NCBI RefSeq assembly: GCF_004118375.1
Contig: NZ_SDHX01000001.1
Coordinates: 2,235,693-2,299,692, forward strand
DNA: 64,000 nucleotides
Source: Oleiharenicola lentus
GTDB lineage: Bacteria > Verrucomicrobiota > Verrucomicrobiia > Opitutales > Opitutaceae
Direction of reading: 5' to 3'
Shown here: in pieces, positions 25,514 through 34,128 of the stretch
Numbering within the stretch: the stretch's first letter is position 1
Layout of the letters: each line of letters opens with the position of its first letter
The notes under the pieces: model-generated
What the model was told of the DNA's origin: nothing
The model's database searches: none
The model's input: only the letters and a program-made list of their open reading frames with translations
Made by a program: the position numbers and the translations under genes

Positions 25514-26446
25514 ATGGCCAAGCCATCTCCTTCCCGTCTCGGCCGCGGTCTCGGCGCGCTGATCACCAGCTCCGCCGCCGCCCCCAAGCCCGCCGCTCCG
25601 GCACCCGCTCCGGCTGCCACGCCCGCTCCCGTCCCGGCCCCGGTGGTGGTCGAGGGGCTGCCCGGCTATCGGGAAATTCCGGTTCACCACGTCGAGCCCA
25701 ACCCGTATCAGCCGCGCAAGGAGTTCTCCGACGAGGCGCTGGCCGAACTCGTGGAAAGCATCCGCGCCGAGGGCCTGCTGCAGCCGATTGTGGTGCGGTC
25801 CGCGGGCGACAAGTTCCAGCTCATCGCGGGTGAGCGCCGCTGGCGCGCCTTCCAGAAGCTCGGCGTGAAATCGATTCCCGCGCGGGTGATGAACTCGAGC
25901 GACGCCTCGGCCGCCACGCTGGCGATGATCGAGAACCTGCAGCGCGCCGACCTCAACCCGATCGAAGAAGCGCACGGCTACGCCAGTCTCATCCGCGATT
26001 TCGACCTCACGCAGGATGCCGCCGCCCAGCGCGTCGGCAAGGGCCGCGCCACGGTCGCCAATTCCCTGCGCCTGCTCGGCCTGGAGGCCGAGCTGCAGGG
26101 CTACGTGGGCAAGGGCATGCTCAGCGTCGGCCACGCCAAGGTGTTGCTCGGCGTCGAAGGCTCGGCCGAGCGCGCCGTGCTCGCCCGTCGCACCCTGGAG
26201 CAGGGGCTGAGCGTTCGCGCCCTCGAGGAACTCCTTCGCTCTCACGCCGGCGGCAAAACCGGCAAGAAGCGCCGCATGCCCGGGGCCACGGCCACTGCAC
26301 TGGCCGACATCGAGAAAAAACTCACCTCGCACCTCGGCGCCCGCAGCTCGCTTAAGCACTCCGACAAGAACGGCCGCATCATCATCGAATACGCCGGCAA
26401 CGACGACCTCGCCCGCGTGCTCGGCAAGATGGGACTGAACCTCTGA
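25514..26446 (+). CDS. parB: ParB/Spo0J chromosome-partitioning protein
   Basis: ParB is a CTP-dependent clamp that binds parS and organises the origin region. The 310-residue protein starts with the Spo0J-like RLGRGLGALI segment, followed by an Ala/Pro linker. The N-terminal domain has PNPYQPRKEFSDEALAELVE and the CTP-binding GERRWRAFQKLG, then ENLQRADLNPIEEA and the helix-turn-helix (LTQDAAAQRVGKGRATVANSL). The C-terminus matches the dimerisation domain. No parA lies in the window, although parA-parB pairs are usual, and I saw no clear parS. Confidence 0.94.
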   Translation: MAKPSPSRLGRGLGALITSSAAAPKPAAPAPAPAATPAPVPAPVVVEGLPGYREIPVHHVEPNPYQPRKEFSDEALAELVESIRAEGLLQPIVVRSAGDKFQLIAGERRWRAFQKLGVKSIPARVMNSSDASAATLAMIENLQRADLNPIEEAHGYASLIRDFDLTQDAAAQRVGKGRATVANSLRLLGLEAELQGYVGKGMLSVGHAKVLLGVEGSAERAVLARRTLEQGLSVRALEELLRSHAGGKTGKKRRMPGATATALADIEKKLTSHLGARSSLKHSDKNGRIIIEYAGNDDLARVLGKMGLNL

Positions 26447-26519
26447 GTAGAACGAACAGCCGCCAAGGCCAGGCACAGGAGCTGACCGAGAGAACGGAGT
26501 TGGGTCGGGGTGTTTTACT

Positions 26520-26610
26520 AAGTGCTCCTCGTTTCATCCGTGGAGGAAACGAGACTTTCGCCATAAATGTCTTTCCTGTCTGGCATCCGTGTGCCTCCGT
26601 GTAATCCGTG
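26520..26610. repeat. Dispersed repeat, family C
   Basis: Long copy with GTTTCATCCGTGGAGGAAAC, GGCATCCGTGTGCCTCCGTG and TAATCCGTGGC. It ends in the GTG used as start of the inositol-monophosphatase-like gene. Confidence 0.7.
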
Positions 26611-27405
26611 GCTAACCCAGAACCAGACCAACGTATCGAAGTCGCGAAGCGGGCCGTCATGGCCGAGTCGGAACTCATGCACCGGGAATTCGGCCGGGCC
26701 CGCGCCGAGATCAAATACGACGGCACCAAGGTGACGCCAGTGGACGTCGCCATCTCGCAGCACCTGCAGGATGCCATCGCCAAAGCCTTTCCCGAGGACC
26801 AGTTTTTCAGCGAGGAACTTACGCCGACCGAAACGCCCACGCCCGTCACCTCGCGATTCTGCTGGGTCTGCGACCCGATTGACGGCACCAACAACTACGC
26901 CAACGGCATCGCCCACTGCGCCATCTCGCTCGCGTTGCTCGAACACGGCGAACCGGTCTATGGCGTGATCTACGACCTCGCCCGCCGGAAGCTCATCCAC
27001 GGCGGCCCCGGGAGGGGCGTGTGGGACGGCGACCAGCAAGTGAAGGCCCGGCCCGATTCCCCGAGCGGCCACAGCCTGATCGGGTTTCATTCGCCAGTGG
27101 ACAAGGTTTACGCTGGCGAGGGCAAGCGCCTGATCGAGAACTTCAAGATCCGCGGACTCGGCAGCAGCACGCTGCACCTCGCCTACGTGGCCATCGGCCT
27201 GCTCGACGGGGTGGTGGAGCACAACAACCGCCTCTGGGACATCGCCGCCGCCTGCGCTCTGGTTGAGGAGTCCGGCGCGAAGATCCACTACCTGACCGCT
27301 TCACCCTATCCGATGAAGGAGTTCACGCTGAAAGCCCCGCGCGTCCAATACGTCACTGGCAACGCCGCGACCGTGGTGAAGCTGCGGGAGATTTTGGGGC
27401 GGTGA
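26608..27405 (+). CDS. Inositol monophosphatase family protein
   Basis: A 265-residue metal-dependent phosphatase of the IMPase/CysQ/SuhB superfamily. Metal and substrate motifs are seen: FFSEEL, CDPIDGTNNYANG and NRLWDIAAACALVEE. The family includes inositol-1-phosphatase, PAP phosphatase and histidinol phosphatase, and the exact substrate cannot be fixed. The start is GTG at 26608, lying in a dispersed repeat; an ATG further inside (VMAESELM) is also possible but would remove part of the first helix. Confidence 0.88.
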   Translation: MANPEPDQRIEVAKRAVMAESELMHREFGRARAEIKYDGTKVTPVDVAISQHLQDAIAKAFPEDQFFSEELTPTETPTPVTSRFCWVCDPIDGTNNYANGIAHCAISLALLEHGEPVYGVIYDLARRKLIHGGPGRGVWDGDQQVKARPDSPSGHSLIGFHSPVDKVYAGEGKRLIENFKIRGLGSSTLHLAYVAIGLLDGVVEHNNRLWDIAAACALVEESGAKIHYLTASPYPMKEFTLKAPRVQYVTGNAATVVKLREILGR

Positions 27406-27431
27406 TTTGTAGGGGCGGGGTCTATTGAACA

Positions 27432-27508
27432 GTAGCCGCGTTGGAGCGGAGCGACAACGTGGTCGTTCTCGGACCACGCTTTCGCCTACGGCTCAAGCGC
27501 AGCTACAC
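27432..27508. repeat. Dispersed repeat, family B
   Basis: Copy with GTAGCCGCGTTGGAGCGGAG, GTGGTC/GACCAC and TACGGCTCAAGCGCAGCTAC ends, same orientation as 11771. Confidence 0.75.
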
Positions 27509-27546
27509 CGTGCAGCCCTGGTCTGCAATTGGAACCGAGCCTCCGC

Positions 27547-28923
27547 TCACACCTCGAATCCCTTGCGCGAGGGCCGGGACAGCATCGCGCTCGCGGCTGG
27601 GTCGCCGATGATCAGTTCCTTCGCCGGGTCCCACTGGAGTTTCTCGCGGCCGAGACGGATCGCGATGTTGGCGAGGTGGGCGATGGTGATGGAGCGATGG
27701 CCGATCTCGACGGGTGCGATGGGGGTGCCGCCGTCGTAGATGTGGTCCACGAAATCTTTTTCGTGGAGTCCGCTCACGGGCAGGTGGATTTCACCGGGCT
27801 CAATTTTCTTCCGCGCGAGTTCCTTGGGGGTCATCTCCAGCACGCCGCGGCCCACGAAGATCGCGCGCCCGTCCTCGCCCGTGAAGTGGAGGCCGTTGCG
27901 GTGGGAGTCCGAGACGTTCGCGCGCACCCCGTTGGCATAGACCACGTCAAAGGCGAACGCGGTCGGCGTGTTGTAAACCGCCGCCGGGTCAGGCAGGGTA
28001 GCCTTCACGTTCTCGATCCGAACCGGGCCGCCGGCATCCTCGCATAGCGCCCATTGCAGAATGTCGAGGTGGTGCGCGCCCCAGTCGGTCACGAAGCCGC
28101 CCGAGTAGTCCCAGTTGTGGCGCCAGTTGAGCTGGAGCAGGGCAGGCGTGTAGGGTCGTTCGGGTGCGGGCCCGAGCCACAGGTCGTAGTTCAGCTCGGC
28201 CGGCACGGGTTCGGGCTTGTTCCGGTTGGCGAGGCCCGACCAGTTGGTGTGGCCGCCGCTGAAGCCGATCTTCACTTGTTGGACCCGGCCGATGCGGCCG
28301 TTGCGGATGAACTCGCAGGCGGTGCGGAAATGCACGGAGCTGCGCTGTTGGGAGCCGGTTTGGAACGTGACGCCCGACTCGGCCACCGCCTGCGCCATGC
28401 GCCGGCCCTCGGCCACGGTCAGCGACAGCGGTTTCTGTCCGTAAACATGCAGGCCGCGCTTGATCGCGTGGAGCGCCGCCGCGCAGTGCCAGTGATCGGG
28501 CGTGCTCACATAGACGGCGTCGAGGTCCTCGCGGTCCAGCATTTCGCGGAAATCCTCATAGATACGGCAGCCCTTGAAGGTGCCGGAGTCCTTCCACTCG
28601 GCGTAATGCGCCTCCACGACCTTTTGACCAACGAGTCGGCCGCCGCGCAGTTCGCCCTTGTAGCCGTAGTTCGGCAGGTCCCTCACCGGGTCGGCCACCG
28701 CCACGACCTGCAGCCGCGGATCGCCCAGGAAGGTCGGCACACAGGCATGGGCCTGAGTGCCGAAGCCGATCACGCCAAGGTTGATTCGGTCAGCCGGCCC
28801 CGGCCGGCGAGGGCGGGTGCCGAGGCTGGCGGAAAACAGCGAAGGCAGGGCAAACAAACCGGTGGCAGCGAGCGCGGAGTTCTTGAGGAATTCGCGCCGG
28901 GGGAGAGTGGACAGTGACTTCAT
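27547..28923 (-). CDS. Gfo/Idh/MocA family oxidoreductase with Tat signal
   Basis: A 458-residue exported oxidoreductase with twin-arginine signal LPRREFLKNSALAATGLFAL. The Rossmann segment NLGVIGFGTQAH, QKPLSLTVAEG (EKP-like motif with Gln instead of Glu) and DWGAHHLDILQWAL with the family His are seen. It is the longer, C-terminally extended form common in Planctomycetes and Verrucomicrobia, often in glycoside-degrading loci. It stands alone here, downstream of the AT-rich HEPN-like gene. Substrate unknown. Confidence 0.9.
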   Translation of the reverse strand: MKSLSTLPRREFLKNSALAATGLFALPSLFSASLGTRPRRPGPADRINLGVIGFGTQAHACVPTFLGDPRLQVVAVADPVRDLPNYGYKGELRGGRLVGQKVVEAHYAEWKDSGTFKGCRIYEDFREMLDREDLDAVYVSTPDHWHCAAALHAIKRGLHVYGQKPLSLTVAEGRRMAQAVAESGVTFQTGSQQRSSVHFRTACEFIRNGRIGRVQQVKIGFSGGHTNWSGLANRNKPEPVPAELNYDLWLGPAPERPYTPALLQLNWRHNWDYSGGFVTDWGAHHLDILQWALCEDAGGPVRIENVKATLPDPAAVYNTPTAFAFDVVYANGVRANVSDSHRNGLHFTGEDGRAIFVGRGVLEMTPKELARKKIEPGEIHLPVSGLHEKDFVDHIYDGGTPIAPVEIGHRSITIAHLANIAIRLGREKLQWDPAKELIIGDPAASAMLSRPSRKGFEV

Positions 28924-29020
28924 GGGGTTCCACTAGAGTTAACCTCCTTGTCGTGCTGTCAAACGTCGCAGCATATCGCTTAGAACTACGACTATGCTGG
29001 GGATGCCCCAAGCGACTTGC

Positions 29021-29617
29021 CTACGCATTCTTCGATTCAGAAATGGATACTGTTCCTGAAAAACCGTCGCTTAGCAGACCATCCAATTGCTCAATTGGTG
29101 TATGCTTACACAATAATTCAAATATCACATCAATGGTTTTATATGCTCTCTCGGCATTCTCTAGCGATATCTCCAATTCGAGTTTTGATGTCGGAGCATC
29201 AAAACGCTGTCTTTCAAATTCCGCACGCGACATAGTTTTATCGAACTTGATATACTCTGGCTTGGCGTGGGCGACCTTGTTGCGAATTTTGACAAGCCAT
29301 ATAACTGCGGCCCAAGGATCAGTCTCAAAATTTGGTTCCGGCATTTTTAGATTTACGACGACAATGCGCAGCTTGGCGATTGGGCTAGCTGATTCGTAAT
29401 CTTTCCAACGCGGGATAAGGCGCTCGCCAAAAGCGTTGGCTAGGGCCTCTAAGGCCATAGCGGAAAAAGTTATCGTGACTAGTTCATCGTATAACCAGCC
29501 GGGGGCCCTCATTCGTGCGCGTTCTAAGGCCAAATGTGCAGCACCGATTAGGATATGGTGCGGCGAGAATTCACGTTCTCGGTGAACTCGCATTTGGACT
29601 GAATTATTACCGTTCAT
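29021..29617 (-). CDS. HEPN-like protein, AT-richer than neighbours
   Basis: A 198-residue protein of unknown function. It is alpha-helical in appearance and carries VKIRNKVAHAKPEY, where R112-N-K-V-A-H117 fits the Rx4H motif of HEPN-type RNases; the preceding helix (ITFSAMALEALANAF) also fits that fold. HEPN assignment is inference from this motif alone. The gene is visibly richer in A and T than its surroundings, pointing to acquisition. Its ATG overlaps the stop of the beta-CASP gene in a TAATG junction, so it is translationally coupled to it. An upstream in-frame extension inside that gene is unlikely. Confidence 0.7.
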   Translation of the reverse strand: MNGNNSVQMRVHREREFSPHHILIGAAHLALERARMRAPGWLYDELVTITFSAMALEALANAFGERLIPRWKDYESASPIAKLRIVVVNLKMPEPNFETDPWAAVIWLVKIRNKVAHAKPEYIKFDKTMSRAEFERQRFDAPTSKLELEISLENAERAYKTIDVIFELLCKHTPIEQLDGLLSDGFSGTVSISESKNA

Positions 29618-30975
29618 TAAACCGTATATGTCTGCAGCGGCACCGGATCGAGCACCTTGGCTTTCGGGAGCTTCTCCTTGAGCTGCTCGGCAAACCATGC
29701 GCGGGCGGGCGGGTCGCCGTGGGTGAGGACGATCGAGCGGGGGTGGCTCTGGACGGCGTAGTCGAGGAGTTCCTCGCGGTCGGCGTGGCCGGAGAGCTCG
29801 AAGCGTTCGATCTGGCAGCGGAGCTTCACCTTCACGTTGGCGTCGGCGAAGAGGAAGGGCTCGCCTTTCTCGGCGGCGAGGAGCGCGCCGCCGACGGTCT
29901 CGGGGTCGCAGTAGCCGACGAAGCAGATGCTGTGCTTCGGCGAGGCGGCGAGGGCGGAGGCGAGGGTGTAGGAGGGCGTCTTCTCGACCATCATGCCGGA
30001 GCTGACGACGTAGATGCCCTGCTGGGGCGGCTCCTTGCCGGCCTTGATGTCACGGGGCGTCTTGCGGACTTGGAGGTCCTTGAGAATCGTGCGGGTGAAG
30101 TGGACGGCGCCGGTCTTCTTGGCGATCTGATCGAAGAGGTCGGCGATGTCCATGCCGAGGCCGGAGGCGAAAATCGGCGCGTCCACCAGCTTGTTGAATT
30201 TTCGGGCATCGTGGAGGATGGCCATGATCTCCTGCATGCGGCCGAGGGCGAAGACCGGGATGAGCACGGAGCCGCCCCGCTCGATCGTGGCATTGATTGT
30301 CTCCACGAGTCGGATCATCTCGAAGGAGCGGGTCTTTTCGGCGGCACGCTCCGTGACACCGCGCGTGGTCTCCATGACAAGCGTGTCAAATTTCGCCTTG
30401 GGGAACATGGCGCCGGCGAGGATGCGTTGGACGTTGAAGAGCACGTCGCCGGTGATAAAGAGTCGGCGGTTCTTATGGTGGATCTCGACGCCGGCGGCGC
30501 CGGGGATATGGCCGGCGGGGTGGAGGATGAACTCGATGTCGTCCTTGGCGCCCGAGAACTTCTTGGCGTGGTTGTAGGGGTGACCGTAGAGACGTGGGGC
30601 GATCCGGTCGATTTCCTCGTGCGTGAACAGCGGGTAATCGGCCGTGCCCTTCTCCTCGCGCTCGCGGACCATCACGTTGACGGAATTGTGCAGCATGCGC
30701 TCGATGAGCATGCGGCTGGGCTGGGTCATGATCACCGGCACATCGGGCTGGTTGCGCAGGAGCAACGGGAGTGAGCCGATGTGGTCGAGGTGACAGTGCG
30801 TGATGATGATCAGGTCGAGCTTCACGCCCTGGAGCGGGCGGAGGTTCGGGGCGGCGTCGCGGCCGGATTTCTTGGGGTGCAGGCCGCTGTCGATGACGAG
30901 GTGGAAGTCGCCGAGCTGGATATAGAGCGAATTCGCGCCGATGCCGCCGTCGCCGTTGAGATCGATGAGCTTCAT
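29617..30975 (-). CDS. Beta-CASP metallo-beta-lactamase ribonuclease-like protein
   Basis: A 452-residue MBL-fold hydrolase of the CPSF/YSH1-like group. The metal motif THCHLDHIG is at residues 59-67, followed by PAGHIPGAAGVEI and FITGDVLFN with further ligands, then the beta-CASP domain with GSVLIPVFALGRMQEIM, SSGMM, and a C-terminal ELSGHADREELLDY and VLTHGD. Relatives process or degrade RNA. The start ATG at 30975 begins MKLIDLNGDGGIGAN. It is coupled to the HEPN-like gene downstream, which makes an RNA-centred partnership plausible. Confidence 0.9.
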   Translation of the reverse strand: MKLIDLNGDGGIGANSLYIQLGDFHLVIDSGLHPKKSGRDAAPNLRPLQGVKLDLIIITHCHLDHIGSLPLLLRNQPDVPVIMTQPSRMLIERMLHNSVNVMVREREEKGTADYPLFTHEEIDRIAPRLYGHPYNHAKKFSGAKDDIEFILHPAGHIPGAAGVEIHHKNRRLFITGDVLFNVQRILAGAMFPKAKFDTLVMETTRGVTERAAEKTRSFEMIRLVETINATIERGGSVLIPVFALGRMQEIMAILHDARKFNKLVDAPIFASGLGMDIADLFDQIAKKTGAVHFTRTILKDLQVRKTPRDIKAGKEPPQQGIYVVSSGMMVEKTPSYTLASALAASPKHSICFVGYCDPETVGGALLAAEKGEPFLFADANVKVKLRCQIERFELSGHADREELLDYAVQSHPRSIVLTHGDPPARAWFAEQLKEKLPKAKVLDPVPLQTYTV

Positions 30976-31006
30976 TAAAAGGGGCCGTCAGGGCGCCAGG
31001 CGGAAC

Positions 31007-31072
31007 GCCGCGGCCATCCAGTCGGCTGGATCGCCACGTCCGGCGGAGCCGGACTCGCGATGACAAAGACAG
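31007..31072. repeat. Short dispersed-type repeat (GATCGCCACGTCCGGCGGAG)
   Basis: Intergenic palindromic sequence with GTCCGGCGGAGCCGGAC and a CATCCAGTCGGCTGGATCG hairpin, before the beta-CASP gene. Only one copy was seen, so assignment to a repeat family is tentative. Confidence 0.45.
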
Positions 31073-31073
31073 G

Positions 31074-31457
31074 TCAACCCCGTGGAATCGTCATGTCAAA
31101 CGCCGGGATGCGCACATAGATCCGCTGGCCGTCCTCGTCCACGCCGTGAAAGCTGCCCGTTGCCCGGGCGTCGCAGTGGCCGACGTGGTAGCTGTTGTAG
31201 GAAAAATGCTCTCCCGAGGCGAGTGTAGGGGTCTCGCCGACGATCTTGTCGCCCTCGACGACCAGGCGCGTGCCGTCGGCGTGCTCGATGATCCATTTCC
31301 GTCCGAGCAGGGTGACGATGCGGTCGGAGTCGTTGCGAATGGTGAGGAAGTAGATGAACGCGTGCGGCTTGTCAGGCGGTAGCTGCTCTCCGCCGTGGCG
31401 ATAGACCAGGTTGTCCAGATGGACCTTGAGACCGGGCAGTTCAAGCGACGCGGGCAT
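31074..31457 (-). CDS. apaG: ApaG domain protein
   Basis: A 127-residue ApaG-fold (fibronectin-III-like) protein. Seen: HAFIYFLTIRNDSDRIVTLLGRKWII and TLASGEHFSYNSYHVG, matching the family's core strands. In enterobacteria ApaG is linked to Co/Mg efflux phenotypes; the biochemical role is still open. Length is typical. It lies upstream of the beta-CASP gene on the same strand, 98 bases apart, with a repeat between. Confidence 0.88.
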   Translation of the reverse strand: MPASLELPGLKVHLDNLVYRHGGEQLPPDKPHAFIYFLTIRNDSDRIVTLLGRKWIIEHADGTRLVVEGDKIVGETPTLASGEHFSYNSYHVGHCDARATGSFHGVDEDGQRIYVRIPAFDMTIPRG

Positions 31458-31471
31458 GGAAAGGAGGAAGA

Positions 31472-31563
31472 CAGGGAAACCTGAAACTTGAAACCTGAAA
31501 CCTGTGGATTAAGCCACATCTCTGGATCATATTCAGGTTTCAGGTCTCAGCTTTCAGGTTTTC
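31472..31563. repeat. Inverted repeat, family F (CTGAAACCTGAAACC type)
   Basis: Left arm GAAACCTGAAACTTGAAACC (itself repeating GAAAC.TGAAAC words) and right arm CAGGTTTCAGGTCTCAGCTT form a long hairpin between the divergent apaG and purH genes. Similar elements are known from other bacteria; only one copy here. Confidence 0.75.
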
Positions 31564-31617
31564 TGACCGGCTTTCGGCTTGCCGGGGAATTGGGCGGGGC
31601 GCACAAAGGCCGTTCCT

Positions 31618-33165
31618 ATGGAAAAGCTCGCGCTGCTCTCGGTCAGTGACAAACGCGGTCTGGTGGACTTCGCCACGGCCCTCGTCAAACAGCATGGTTA
31701 CCGCCTGCTCTCGACCGGCGGCACGGCCAAGCTCCTCGCCGGCGCGGGTCTGCCGGTGACCGAGGTTAGCGAGCACACGGGTTTCCCGGAGATGATGGAA
31801 GGTCGTGTGAAGACCCTGCACCCGAAGATCCACGGCGGCCTGCTGTGCCGCCGCGACAAGGAAGACCACCTGGCTGCGGCCCGCCAGCACGGCATCGGGC
31901 TGATCGACCTCGTGGTGGTTAACCTCTATCCCTTCGAGCAGACCGTCGCGAAGCCGCACGTCGAGTTCGAGGAGGCGATTGAAAATATCGACATCGGCGG
32001 ACCGTCCATGCTGCGCAGCGCCGCAAAGAACCACGAGAGCGTGACCGTCGTCTGCGATCCCGACGACTATGCCTCGGTGATTGTCGGGCTGGCCAACCCC
32101 GCCGGCATGGGCGCGCTGCGCCGGAAGCTTGCGCTGAAGGTCTTCCAGCGCACGGGCGCCTACGACACCGCCATCGCGAAGTATCTCGAGGGCCAGCAGG
32201 CCGAACCCGACCTCGAGGCCCTGAGTGGATTCCCGGCGAGTTACTCGCTCACATTGAAGAAGGCGCAGAGCCTGCGTTACGGCGAGAATCCCCACCAGAA
32301 GGCCGCGCTCTATGGCACCTTCCACGACCACTTCCAGCAGCTGCAGGGCAAGGAGCTCAGCTATAACAACATTTTGGACATCACTTCGGCGACCTACCTG
32401 ATCGGCGAATTCGAGCGTCCGACGGTGGCGATCCTGAAGCACACGAATCCCTGCGGCGTCGCCAGCGCCGACTCACTGATCGAAGCGTGGCACAAGGCCT
32501 ACGCGACTGACCGGCAGGCGCCGTTCGGCGGCATCATTGTCGTCAATCAGACCCTCGGCGTGGACGTCGCCGAGCAGATCAAGGACATCTTCACCGAGGT
32601 CATCATCGCCCCGCGGTTCTCCGACGAGGCGCTGGCGATCTTCGCCAAAAAGAAGAATCTCCGTCTCATGATCGCCAAGGAGGGCATCGGCGCCGACGCC
32701 CTGCAGGAAGTACGTTCCGTGGTCGGTGGCGTGTTAGTGCAGGACCGCGACCGCTCGATGGAAAAGATGGCGGCCTGCGAGATCGTGACCAAGCGCCAGC
32801 CCACGGCCGACGAATGGGCCTCGATGCTCTTTGGCTGGAAGGTCGGCAAGCACGTCAAATCGAACGCCATCGTCTATTGCCGCGGCGAGCAGACGCTCGG
32901 CATCGGCGCCGGGCAGATGGCCCGCGTGGACAGCTCGCGCATCGCCGTGTGGAAGGCCGGTGAGGCCAAGCTCGACCTCAAGGGCTCGGTCGTGGCCAGC
33001 GAGGCGCTGTTCCCCTTTGCCGACGGCCTGATCGCCGCCGCCGACGCCGGTGCCACCTGCGCCATCCAGCCGGGCGGCTCGGTGCGCGACGAGGAAGTCA
33101 TCAAGGCCGCCGACGAGCGCGGCATGGCGATGGTCTTCACCGGCGTGCGGCATTTTAAGCACTGA
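31618..33165 (+). CDS. purH: Bifunctional AICAR transformylase / IMP cyclohydrolase PurH
   Basis: PurH performs the last two steps of IMP synthesis. The 515-residue protein starts with the MGS-like cyclohydrolase domain ([39 protein letters not shown]) and continues with the AICAR transformylase domain ([26 protein letters not shown], and the Lys-containing [23 protein letters not shown]). ATG 31618 gives [11 protein letters not shown], the usual beginning. It is a single gene between repeats, not in a visible pur operon. Confidence 0.97.
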   Translation: MEKLALLSVSDKRGLVDFATALVKQHGYRLLSTGGTAKLLAGAGLPVTEVSEHTGFPEMMEGRVKTLHPKIHGGLLCRRDKEDHLAAARQHGIGLIDLVVVNLYPFEQTVAKPHVEFEEAIENIDIGGPSMLRSAAKNHESVTVVCDPDDYASVIVGLANPAGMGALRRKLALKVFQRTGAYDTAIAKYLEGQQAEPDLEALSGFPASYSLTLKKAQSLRYGENPHQKAALYGTFHDHFQQLQGKELSYNNILDITSATYLIGEFERPTVAILKHTNPCGVASADSLIEAWHKAYATDRQAPFGGIIVVNQTLGVDVAEQIKDIFTEVIIAPRFSDEALAIFAKKKNLRLMIAKEGIGADALQEVRSVVGGVLVQDRDRSMEKMAACEIVTKRQPTADEWASMLFGWKVGKHVKSNAIVYCRGEQTLGIGAGQMARVDSSRIAVWKAGEAKLDLKGSVVASEALFPFADGLIAAADAGATCAIQPGGSVRDEEVIKAADERGMAMVFTGVRHFKH

Positions 33166-33171
33166 GCTGCT

Positions 33172-33235
33172 TGTAGCGGCGCGCTATGAGCGCCATCGGA
33201 CAAGGTCGGCGGTTACAGGTGTTGCGCCGCTACAG
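33172..33235. repeat. Dispersed intergenic repeat, family D
   Basis: Copy with TGTAGCGGCGCGCTATGAGC and GCGCCGCTACAGC ends, related to 3429 and 5170. Confidence 0.7.
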
Positions 33236-33286
33236 CCGATCCAAACTTCCGCTTGGCGGATGTTGGTTGGCAGCTATCCTTGTCGC

Positions 33287-34069
33287 ATGAAAACGATTTT
33301 CCTATGGGTGCCCGTCGCTGCGCTGCTGGTGCTGGCCGGCTGTTACACGGTGCCGGAGACCGGTCGTCGCTCGATGATCATCATCCCGCCCAACGAGGAA
33401 CTGCAGATGGGGGCGGCGGCGTTTACCGAAATGAAAACCAAGGAGAAGCTCTCCACTGACATCGAGGCCAACGCCCGCGTGTCCCGCATCGGCAAGCGCA
33501 TCGCGGATGCCGTGGGCGATGCCTTGCCCGGGGCCAAGTGGGAGTTCGTGGTGTTCGACGAGCCCAAGACCATCAATGCCTTTGCCCTGCCCGGCGGGAA
33601 GGTGGGCGTCTATACCGGACTGATCAACCTCGCCAGTTCCGACGACGAGATCGCCATCGTCATGGGCCACGAGATCGCGCACGTCACGGCCCGACACGGG
33701 GCGGAGCGCATGTCGCAAGGGCTGGTCGCGGGCCTGATCGGCGCGGGCGTGGAAGTGGCCACAGAGGACAAGAAGCATCGCGACCTGATCCGTGTGGCCT
33801 ACGGCCTCGGCGCCGCGGGTGCGACGCTGGCTTTCTCGCGCGGCAACGAAAGCGAAGCGGATTTCATCGGCCTGCGCTATGCGGCACGGGCCGGCTACAA
33901 TCCGATGGCGGCAGTCACGTTTTGGCGGAAGATGGCGGCGCAGAAAGACGGGCCCCAGCCCCCGAAATGGATTTCAACGCATCCGCCCCACGCCGAACGC
34001 ATCGCCGACCTGCAGAAGTGGATGCCGGAAGTGTTGCCGCTCTACGAGAAAGCAAAAGAACGCTACTGA
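33287..34069 (+). CDS. M48 family metalloprotease, lipoprotein
   Basis: A 260-residue periplasmic zinc protease with a lipoprotein signal (VPVAALLVLAGC, Cys as lipid anchor). The zinc motif HEIAH lies in IVMGHEIAHVTARHG, with the third ligand Glu in NESEADFIGLRYAARAG, and STHPPHAERI near the C-terminus, all typical of the LoiP/BepA-like group. These proteases act in outer-membrane protein quality control. It precedes an M20 peptidase gene by 59 bases. Confidence 0.93.
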   Translation: MKTIFLWVPVAALLVLAGCYTVPETGRRSMIIIPPNEELQMGAAAFTEMKTKEKLSTDIEANARVSRIGKRIADAVGDALPGAKWEFVVFDEPKTINAFALPGGKVGVYTGLINLASSDDEIAIVMGHEIAHVTARHGAERMSQGLVAGLIGAGVEVATEDKKHRDLIRVAYGLGAAGATLAFSRGNESEADFIGLRYAARAGYNPMAAVTFWRKMAAQKDGPQPPKWISTHPPHAERIADLQKWMPEVLPLYEKAKERY

Positions 34070-34128
34070 AGCGTGCGCGCCGCGACTTCGGGCTAGCGCT
34101 ATGACACAACCTGCGGCAAGGTGGCCGC

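Noticed and set aside
25514-26446. Chromosome origin near parB
   Set aside because: No dnaA, no parA, no DnaA-box cluster and no clear parS were seen around it.
33172-33286. CRISPR array in the repeat-containing gaps
   Set aside because: Repeats are palindromic single copies without regular spacers, and no cas gene is present.
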